Assembly (NCBI GenBank): GCA_033856535.1
Contig: JAWVEV010000048.1
Location: 1-29,259, forward strand
Direction: 5' to 3'
DNA from: JAWVEV01 sp033856535
GTDB taxonomy: Bacteria; Actinomycetota; Thermoleophilia; Miltoncostaeales; Miltoncostaeaceae
Length of the DNA: 29,259 nucleotides
The position numbers were made by a program, and so were the translations under genes. The notes under the pieces were generated by a model, which did not search any database, had not been told where the DNA came from, and saw only the letters and a program-made list of their open reading frames with translations. Numbering within the stretch: position 1 is the first letter of the stretch; each line of letters begins with the position of its first letter. Below are positions 23,893-29,259 of this stretch, piece by piece.

Positions 23893-23963
23893 TTGGGGGA
23901 GGAGGATTCGAACCCCCGCTACCGGGGCCAGAACCCGGCGTCCTACCGCTAGACGATCCCCCA
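23893..23963 (-). tRNA. tRNA-Gln(CTG)
   Basis: A 71-base cloverleaf. The anticodon stem CCGGG/CCCGG encloses TTCTGGC, which gives anticodon CTG. The acceptor stem TGGGGGA/TCCCCCA is perfect, and the T arm GGGGG-TTCGAAT-CCTCC has one G-U pair. Discriminator A, no encoded CCA. The U1-A72 first pair is characteristic of tRNA-Gln. Confidence 0.94.
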
Positions 23964-23981
23964 CCGCCGTCGGGTCGTCGG

Positions 23982-24010
23982 ATGGTAGCCACCACGCCGC
24001 GGAGGCTCAA
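23982..24010 (-). promoter_or_regulatory. Promoter of the tRNA-Gln/tRNA-Glu transcript
   Basis: On the minus strand TTGAGC (24010-24005) and TACCAT (23987-23982) are separated by exactly 17 bases. Transcription would start about 12 bases before tRNA-Gln. This is the best-formed housekeeping-type promoter in the window. Confidence 0.7.
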
Positions 24011-24117
24011 GCGTCAGGTGACCGCCTCGGCCCTCGTGGTGTCGAACATCGGAAAGGTCCGCACCGCGGCCTCGCGCAGCTCGCCGAGCTCACCTCGAGC
24101 GCCACGTGCTGCTCGCG

Positions 24118-24807
24118 TCAGGATCCCAGCACGTTCACCGCGCGCGCCGCGACGAGCAGCACGGCCACGACGGAGATCGCCGACTCCAGGGCCATCAGCG
24201 CCTTCGCCCCGCGCGTGAGGGGCATCGCATCGGTCGCGCTGAAAGCGACCGCGTTGGTCAAGGCCACGTAGACGTAGTCCTCCAGCCGCGGATACCAGCC
24301 GGGCCGGGCGAGCCCCGGGTTCTCGTCCTGGGGGAACTGGAAATCCGGCCTCGCACGACCCTCTCGCGCGCGCCGCACCGGGCCGCCGCCGTCGAAGGTC
24401 CAGAACCAGAGCCCGAACACGATCACATTGGTGAGCCACACCACCCCTCCGCTGGCGAGCAGCTGTCCTCCCGACAGCTCGGAGGTCTTCGCGCTCAGCA
24501 GGGCCGCGACGAGTACGACGAGTCCCCCGAGGTTGCCGACCCCCACGAACCCGAGGAACAGCTCGATCATGCGGTGCGCGCGGTCGTGATCGCTGACCCG
24601 GGAGCTCGCCAGGAAGGCCCCGACGAGCAGCGCCTCGGGAACGCACAGCACCAACCAGACCCAGCCCTCCAGATCGACGAGCTCCCACCCGGCGGAGAGG
24701 CTCGTCGCCGCCAGGGCGGTCAACAGCGCAGCCGCAACGAGGACGAAGGCGATCGCCTCACCCCGCGCCTCGCGGCGCGCCTCCATCAACGCGTCACTCG
24801 TCGTCAT
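24118..24807 (-). CDS. Multi-pass membrane protein, function unknown, with ion-channel-like C-terminal layout
   Basis: A 229-residue membrane protein starting MTTSDALMEARREARGEA. Hydrophobic segments lie near residues 19-42, 50-70, 82-105, 113-133, 168-183 and 198-225. The C-terminal part, DYVYVALTNAVAFSATDAMPLT followed by a helix, has the order of a pore loop between two helices as in two-helix potassium channels. The selectivity-filter TVGYGD is absent, replaced by AFSATD, so potassium selectivity is not expected. I cannot name the family. The ATG at 24807 was chosen because it follows GAAGAG and lies before the first helix; an in-frame start at 24936 would add a non-membrane stretch. It overlaps the end of the LysR gene by 14 bases. 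Confidence 0.8.
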   Translation of the reverse strand: MTTSDALMEARREARGEAIAFVLVAAALLTALAATSLSAGWELVDLEGWVWLVLCVPEALLVGAFLASSRVSDHDRAHRMIELFLGFVGVGNLGGLVVLVAALLSAKTSELSGGQLLASGGVVWLTNVIVFGLWFWTFDGGGPVRRAREGRARPDFQFPQDENPGLARPGWYPRLEDYVYVALTNAVAFSATDAMPLTRGAKALMALESAISVVAVLLVAARAVNVLGS

Positions 24808-25822
24808 CGACGGTGCTCTTCGGCGCGTCTGGACGCCGCCCTCCCGAAAGGCCCGCGATTTCGTCAGCCCGACCTGACAGGCCCCCTTTTGCCAGTTGCA
24901 GGCGCTGGTCCTCTCGGGCCTCGCGCTGCCGGTCATGTGCCGTGTGGCTGGTGATCGTGTCGAGCATCGCTCGCGTGGCGGCGCTGAGGCGGCGGTTCGC
25001 TGGGATCGCGATCGCCGTCTGGAACGCTGGTTGGTGGTCGCGGATCGGGACGAAGACGATCTTCTCGTCGGCGTCGATCAGCGATCGGGGCAGCAGGCCG
25101 ATTGCGAGCCCGGTGCGGATGAACTCGACGAGGGTTGCGGTGTCGTTCACCTCGTAGGTGATGGTGCGCGGCACGCCGGCGGCGGCGAAGGCGCGGTCGA
25201 CTGCCATCCGTATGCCCCAGCCTGCGGGGAGGTCGACCAGGGTCTCCTCGCGGAGGGTTGCGAGTTGGACGTCGGTGCGCTCGGCGAGGGGGTGCTCGGC
25301 GGGGACTGCGAGCAGGATCGGCTCGCGCGTGACGGGCCTGAGTTCGATGCCGGGCGGTCCCTTATCCGGCAGCGCGACAAACGCGAGGTCCAGGCGCCCC
25401 TCCAGGACCTCTCGGGCCATCTCGCTGGAGCCGCCCGCGTGACGCAGCTTCACCTCGACGGCGGGATGCTCGGCGCGGAACGCGCCCAGCACCCCGGCGA
25501 GGTCGATCGCGCGCATCCCCTGGGCTTGCATCGTGCCGATCACGACCGTTCCGCGCACGCCACCCCGGACCTCGTCGACGGCGTCGTGCGCCGCCTGCGC
25601 GGCGGCGAGCGTGGCGCGTGCCTCGGGCAGGAGCGCCCTCCCGGCGTCGGTCAGCTCGACGTGGTGGGTGGAGCGGTCGAAGAGCGTGGCGCCGAGCTCG
25701 CGCTCGAGGCTGCGCACGCTGGCCGAGACGGCTGACTGCACCACCTGGAGCCGGCCGGAGGCGCGCGTGAAACTGCCCTCGTCGGCCACCGCAACGAACC
25801 TGGCGAGGTGGCGGAGCTCCAC
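24794..25822 (-). CDS. LysR-family transcriptional regulator
   Basis: A 342-residue regulator. The N-terminal winged helix-turn-helix is clear: ELRHLARFVAVADEGSFTRA, then QSAVSASVRSLERELGATLFDR. The effector-binding domain follows (about residues 90-295), with GTVVIGTMQAQG and LDLAFVALPDKGPPG. LysR proteins usually bind a T-N11-A palindrome upstream of a divergent target and respond to a small molecule. Here the divergent MFS gene is the likely target. The protein continues about 45 residues past the usual end, in a basic, low-complexity tail that reaches into the next gene, so its natural stop may have been lost. Start: GTG at 25822, eight bases from the palindrome. Confidence 0.93.
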   Translation of the reverse strand: MELRHLARFVAVADEGSFTRASGRLQVVQSAVSASVRSLERELGATLFDRSTHHVELTDAGRALLPEARATLAAAQAAHDAVDEVRGGVRGTVVIGTMQAQGMRAIDLAGVLGAFRAEHPAVEVKLRHAGGSSEMAREVLEGRLDLAFVALPDKGPPGIELRPVTREPILLAVPAEHPLAERTDVQLATLREETLVDLPAGWGIRMAVDRAFAAAGVPRTITYEVNDTATLVEFIRTGLAIGLLPRSLIDADEKIVFVPIRDHQPAFQTAIAIPANRRLSAATRAMLDTITSHTAHDRQREAREDQRLQLAKGGLSGRADEIAGLSGGRRPDAPKSTVDDDE

Positions 25823-25830
25823 GCCAACAT

Positions 25831-25851
25831 GTTATCGCGGACAGCGATAAC
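25831..25851. promoter_or_regulatory. LysR-type operator palindrome
   Basis: GTTATCGC (25831-25838) and GCGATAAC (25844-25851) are perfect 8-base inverted repeats with a five-base spacer. The inner ATC-N9-GAT fits the T-N11-A rule for LysR binding sites. It lies in the 83-base gap between the divergent LysR and MFS starts. It is the only clear AT-rich symmetric site there and probably mediates autoregulation and control of the MFS run. Confidence 0.75.
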
Positions 25852-25905
25852 TATCAGCATCTCTTTGCGTTGATCGCGATCGATGCGGGGGCGATCCTCC
25901 ACGTC

Positions 25906-27144
25906 ATGACGACACCCGCGCACCCTCGACCAGCTCCACGACGCACCCGCTTCGGGTTCTGGGCGGTGGCTGCCGCGTTCACGATCACCATGGCGTTCAC
26001 GACGCTGCCGGCGCCGCTGTGGTCGCTGTACGCCCAGCGCGATCACTTCTCGTCGCTGACGGTGACGCTCGTCTTCGCCGTCTATGCGCTGGCGGTCGCG
26101 GCCAGCCTCTTCCTCGCCGGCCACCTGTCCGACCGGCACGGCCGGCGGCGCGTGCTGATGCCGGCGCTGGCGCTGGAGATCCTCGCCGGCGTCACCTTCC
26201 TGGTCTGGCCGTCCCTGCTCGGTCTCATCATCGCCCGGGTGCTGAGCGGGGTCGGCGTCGGCGCGATCACGGGGACGGCCACGGCCTGGCTGACGGAGCT
26301 GACCCCGGCCGGGAGCCGAGGCCCGCAGCTGGCCGCGGTCGTCGCCAACCTCGGTGGCCTCGGCCTCGGCGGACTGGTCTCCGGCGCGCTGGCGCAGTGG
26401 GCCGGTGACCCCTTGGGAGTGCCGTTCGCGCTGTTCGCCGCGGCGCTGTCCCTGGCATGGCTGGCGCTGCTCGCCGCGCCCGAGACGCGTCGGCGCCCGT
26501 CTCCGCGACCGCGCTACCGGCCCCAGCGCGTGGTCGTGCCTGCCCGCTCGCGCGGTCAGTTCTTCGCCGCGGCGCTGGGTGCCGCGATCCCGTTCGCGGT
26601 CTTCGGCCTGATGACCTCCCTGGCGCCGAGCTTCCTGGGCGGGACGCTGCATCAGCGCTCGCACGCGCTGGCCGGCGCCGTGTCGTTCGCGGTGTTCGCG
26701 ACGGCGGCGCTCGCCCAGGCGCTGACCCCTGGGCGCAGCAGGCAGCAGTTGTTGGCCGCGGCGATTCCCGCGCTGCTCGTGGGGCTTGTTCTATTGAGCC
26801 TCGCCGTATGGCTGCCTGCCCCGAGCTTCGGCGTCTTCGTCGCCGGCGACGTGGTCATCGGCGCGGGCTCGGGTCTCATGTTCAAGGGCGCGATCGAGGC
26901 TGTGGTCGAGATCGCCACCGACGAGCACCGCGCCGAAGCGCTCGCCGGCCTGTTCCTGGCCGCCTACCTCGGCCTCGCCGGACCGGTGATCGGCCTCGGC
27001 GCACTGACCCAGCTCGCATCCACGCGCGTCGCCCTGCTCGCCTTCAGCGGGCTGCTCGCCGCGGGGATCCTCGCCGCCATGCCGACGCTGCTCGGCCGGC
27101 AGGCCGGACACGCGCCCAAGCGAACGCAACCCACCTTCACCTGA
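25906..27144 (+). CDS. MFS transporter
   Basis: A 412-residue membrane transporter of the major facilitator superfamily, with about 12 hydrophobic helices. Motif A, GHLSDRHGRRRVL, lies between helices 2 and 3. A glycine-rich stretch (LSGVGVGAITGTATAW) follows in helix 4 and a central cytoplasmic loop (RRRPSPRPRYRPQR) splits the two halves. The drug:proton antiporter layout suggests efflux or sugar-type transport, but the substrate is unknown. ATG at 25906 was chosen because it gives a normal N terminus; an upstream in-frame TTG at 25870 is less likely. It is divergent from LysR and followed 11 bases later by the aldo/keto reductase. Confidence 0.9.
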   Translation: MTTPAHPRPAPRRTRFGFWAVAAAFTITMAFTTLPAPLWSLYAQRDHFSSLTVTLVFAVYALAVAASLFLAGHLSDRHGRRRVLMPALALEILAGVTFLVWPSLLGLIIARVLSGVGVGAITGTATAWLTELTPAGSRGPQLAAVVANLGGLGLGGLVSGALAQWAGDPLGVPFALFAAALSLAWLALLAAPETRRRPSPRPRYRPQRVVVPARSRGQFFAAALGAAIPFAVFGLMTSLAPSFLGGTLHQRSHALAGAVSFAVFATAALAQALTPGRSRQQLLAAAIPALLVGLVLLSLAVWLPAPSFGVFVAGDVVIGAGSGLMFKGAIEAVVEIATDEHRAEALAGLFLAAYLGLAGPVIGLGALTQLASTRVALLAFSGLLAAGILAAMPTLLGRQAGHAPKRTQPTFT

Positions 27145-27155
27145 GAGGAGCAACC

Positions 27156-28114
27156 ATGCATCAGACGCAACTCGTCACAACTCAGCTCGGCCGGACAGGC
27201 CTCGAGGTCACGCGCGTCGGACTCGGCGCGTGGGCGATCGGCGGCGGGGGCTACGACTGGGGCTGGGGCACGCAGGACGACGAGGACTCGATCGCCGCGA
27301 TCCACCGCGCGCTCGAGCTCGGGGTCAACTGGATCGACACCGCCGCGCAGTACGGCTTCGGCCACTCCGAAGCCGTCGTCGGACGCGCGCTCGCGGGTCT
27401 CGAGGAGCGGCCGCTCCTGTCACGAAGGGCGGACAGCCGGAGGGACCGGGGCGCACGACCATCCAGAGCCTGCGGCGCGACTCGCTCAGGCGCGAGCTCG
27501 AGCAGAGCCTGGCGCGGCTGGGGGTCGACGCCATCGACCTCTACCAGATCCACTGGCCGCTCCCCGACGCGCAGATCGCGGAGGGCTGGTCGACGCTCGT
27601 CGAGCTCAGGGAGGAGGGCCTGGTTCGCCACATCGGGGTGTCGAACTTCAGCGTCGAGCAGCTTCGCCGCATCCGGCAGATCGCCCCGGTCGAGACGCTC
27701 CAGCCGCCGTACTCGCTCGTCGCCCGCGGCGTCGAGGACGAGATCCTGCCCTTCGCCGAGCGCGAGGGGATCGGGGTGATCGTCTACTCGCCGATGGCAT
27801 CGGGGCTGCTGACGGGCGCGATGACGTGCGAGCGGATCGCGAACCTGCCCGACGACGACTGGCGCAGGCGCGACGCGCGCTTCCAGGAGCGGCGCCTGTC
27901 CCGCCACCTCGCCCTCGTCGATCGCCTGCGGACGGTGGCCGAGCGCCACGACACCAGCGTCGGCGCCGTCGCGGTCGCCTGGACCCTGACCAACCCGGCC
28001 GTCGACGGAGCCATCGTCGGCTTCCGCCGCCCCGATCAGGTCGACCCGATCCTCGCCGGCGCCGACCTCCACCTCAGCGAGGGCGACCTCGCGACGATCG
28101 AAGGGGACGTCTGA
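27156..28114 (+). pseudogene. Aldo/keto reductase gene with one apparent single-base deletion
   Basis: NAD(P)H-dependent oxidoreductase. The first part reads QLGRTGLEVTRVGLGAWAIGGG and NWIDTAAQYGFGHSE, which supplies catalytic Asp and Tyr. At about 27414-27419 the frame changes by minus one. The second frame continues VTKGG (catalytic Lys), DLYQIHWPLPD (catalytic His), RHIGVSNFSVEQL and GAIVGFRRPDQV to the stop at 28114. Restoring one base gives 319 residues, a normal family length. As written, translation loses frame right before the catalytic lysine. ATG at 27156 has GAGGAG at 27145-27150. A sequencing error, a true inactivation or, less likely, programmed frameshifting could explain it. 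Confidence 0.85.
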
Positions 28115-28115
28115 C

Positions 28116-29011
28116 ATGGCCACCACGACCAGCACCGCCGTCGGTGTCGTCGGCCTCGGCCACATGGGTGGAAACGTGGCGGCGCGCCTCCTCGCCGCCG
28201 GGTACCGGGTCCTCGGCGAGCAGCGCCACCGCGCAGACGCGGGGCACCTCGAGGAGAACGGGCTTCGCTGGTGCGAGACGCCGCGATCCGTCGCCCAGGC
28301 GTCCGACGTCCTGTTCACCTCGCTGCCAGACGACGACGCCATCCAGCAGGTCGCCTCAGGGCCGGACGGGATCCTCGCAGGCCTCGCCACGGGGACGATC
28401 TGGGTCGACCTCAGCACGGTCAGCCCACGCGTCAGCCGCCGGCTCTCGGGCCTCGCCCGTGAGCGCGGCGCGGCGCTGCTCGACGCGCCGGTGTCCGGCA
28501 GCGTCCCGCAGGTGCAGTCCGGGACGCTGACGATCATGGTCGGCGGAGACGCCGAGGCCTATCTGCGCGTCGAGCCGGTGCTGCGCGAGCTCGGCACCCC
28601 GACCCACATCGGCCCCAACGGCCAGGGCCTCGCGCTCAAGCTCGCGATCAACATCAGCCTCGCCGTCCAGATGCTCGCCTTCGCCGAGGGGCTCCTCCTC
28701 GCCGAGCGCGACGGCGTCGACCGTCAGATCGCCCTCGAGGTGATGACCAGCAGCCCCATCGGCTCCCCGATGCTGAGGGCCCGCGCACCGCTCCTGCTCG
28801 ACCTCCCCGAGGAGGCCTGGTTCGACATCGCGCTCATGCATAAGGACATCCGGCTCGCGCGAGCGGCGGCGGCCGAGCTTGGACTGCCGCTGCCGTCCGC
28901 CCAGGTCGCCGACACGATGCTGCCCGTGCCCAGGAACTCGGCTACGGGAGACGCGACCTCGCCGCGCTCCTCCCCGTCCTCGAGCAACTGGCAGGACGAC
29001 GAGCGGCGTGA
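28116..29011 (+). pseudogene. NAD(P)-dependent beta-hydroxyacid dehydrogenase gene with a 3' frameshift
   Basis: Member of the 3-hydroxyisobutyrate/6-phosphogluconate dehydrogenase superfamily. Visible motifs are the dinucleotide loop VGVVGLGHMGGNVA, the substrate motif DAPVSGSVPQVQSGTL, the catalytic-lysine block GQGLALKLAINISL and HKDIRLARAA. At about 28920-28925 the frame is lost. In the minus-one frame the expected C terminus appears (RAQELGYGRRDLAALLP) and ends at TGA 29009-29011. Restoring one base gives 298 residues, normal for the family. Without it the frame stays open to the window end in meaningless sequence. The ATG lies one base after the aldo/keto reductase stop. Damage affects only the last 30 or so residues, so partial function is possible. 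Confidence 0.82.
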
Positions 29012-29069
29012 GCGTGCGCCACCAAGCTGGCCTCCGGCTCAATCGACCGCCCGACCTCGCGGCACGGCT

Positions 29070-29162
29070 CGTCCTGAGCCGGGCGTCCGGCAGGAGCCCG
29101 GCGCGCAGGTGCGAGTAGCGCGGGAGGACCATCGGGTCCATGTCGCCGTTGGCGACGAACAC
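29070..29162 (-). pseudogene. Fragment of an alpha/beta hydrolase
   Basis: On the minus strand about 30 residues read VFVANGDMDPMVLPRYSHL followed by RAGLLPDARL. This matches the conserved acid-residue segment of alpha/beta hydrolases, where NGD-x-D-x-M is followed by a helix and then normally by YPDAGHGF with the catalytic histidine. Here homology stops after PDARL, and a TGA lies two codons before the fragment, so both ends are missing. No other frame restores the histidine segment. It appears to be a remnant left at a junction next to the dehydrogenase gene. Confidence 0.5.
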
Positions 29163-29259
29163 TTCTCAGGAGTTGACGCGGGGGCGCCGGCGGATGGAAA
29201 CGGTCGCGGAGCTGATTCAGACCGCCGTCGCCGAAGTCAGCGAAGGCGGTTGAATCGGC

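Noticed and set aside
24014..24117. A minus-strand reading after the membrane gene ending in TFPMFDTTRAEAVT, possibly a gene remnant.
   Set aside because: It belongs to a frame that is a shadow of the membrane gene, has no start signal of its own, and I recognise no family. The right end of this stretch is explained by the tRNA promoter.
29160..29253. Plus-strand frame ending METVAELIQTAVAEVSEGG as a small gene.
   Set aside because: The ATG near 29195 gives only about 19 residues with no good ribosome binding site, and the upstream part is antisense to the hydrolase scrap. It may be the end of a broken gene but cannot be supported.
24794..29259. An integrative element with integrase and attachment sites next to the tRNA genes.
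   Set aside because: The cassette looks accessory, but I found no integrase, transposase or repeat of a tRNA 3' end. The tRNA genes are about 850 bases away.

Overview
This is a very GC-rich, densely packed stretch of bacterial chromosome. The codon use, the FHA/MerR pair that matches the GarA/Rv1828 neighbourhood of Actinobacteria, an RsiG-like protein, a polyphosphate glucokinase and an Eis-type acetyltransferase all point to Actinomycetota. A deep lineage such as Thermoleophilia (Solirubrobacterales-like) is my best inference. It rests on gene content and was not confirmed by any search.

Layout. (1) 1-3556, plus strand: the 3' part of a tRNA-Pro(GGG), then a tight run of CDP-alcohol phosphatidyltransferase, RsiG-like protein, zinc-ribbon/FHA protein, FtsR-like MerR regulator, apt and polyphosphate glucokinase. 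Several start and stop codons overlap. (2) 3516-9114: single genes in alternating directions: M32 carboxypeptidase, small membrane protein, lipoprotein, ferritin, Eis-like and GNAT acetyltransferases, and a PilZ protein. Several tail-to-tail pairs have abutting or overlapping stop codons. (3) 9121-20259, minus strand: a J-domain/zinc-ribbon protein, then recC, recB and recD with overlapping junctions, ending in a soluble three-PAS histidine kinase whose start lies inside the end of recD. (4) 20360-23783: mostly small or exported proteins of unknown role. These are a 54-residue charged protein, a 95-residue membrane protein, a 72-residue exported protein, an SRPBCC protein and a choice-of-anchor-P-like exported protein. 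Several clear stem-loops separate them. (5) 23796-24010: minus-strand tRNA-Gln(CTG) and tRNA-Glu(CTC) with a recognisable promoter and terminator. (6) 24118-29259: a membrane protein and a LysR regulator, divergent from an MFS transporter, aldo/keto reductase and beta-hydroxyacid dehydrogenase run. The two oxidoreductase genes each carry one apparent single-base deletion. A fragment of an alpha/beta hydrolase follows.

How the parts relate. RecC, RecB and RecD form one exonuclease/helicase, and their overlapping starts suggest coupled translation. Apt and PPGK are translationally coupled but catalyse separate steps, nucleotide salvage and glucose phosphorylation. The LysR/MFS/oxidoreductase block looks like a self-contained accessory cassette with its own operator-like inverted repeat and signs of decay or sequence error. 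I found no phage, transposon, CRISPR array or biosynthetic cluster. The items most worth a second look are the single-motif RsiG-like protein, the LysR operator palindrome, the double frameshift and the hidden 54-residue gene.
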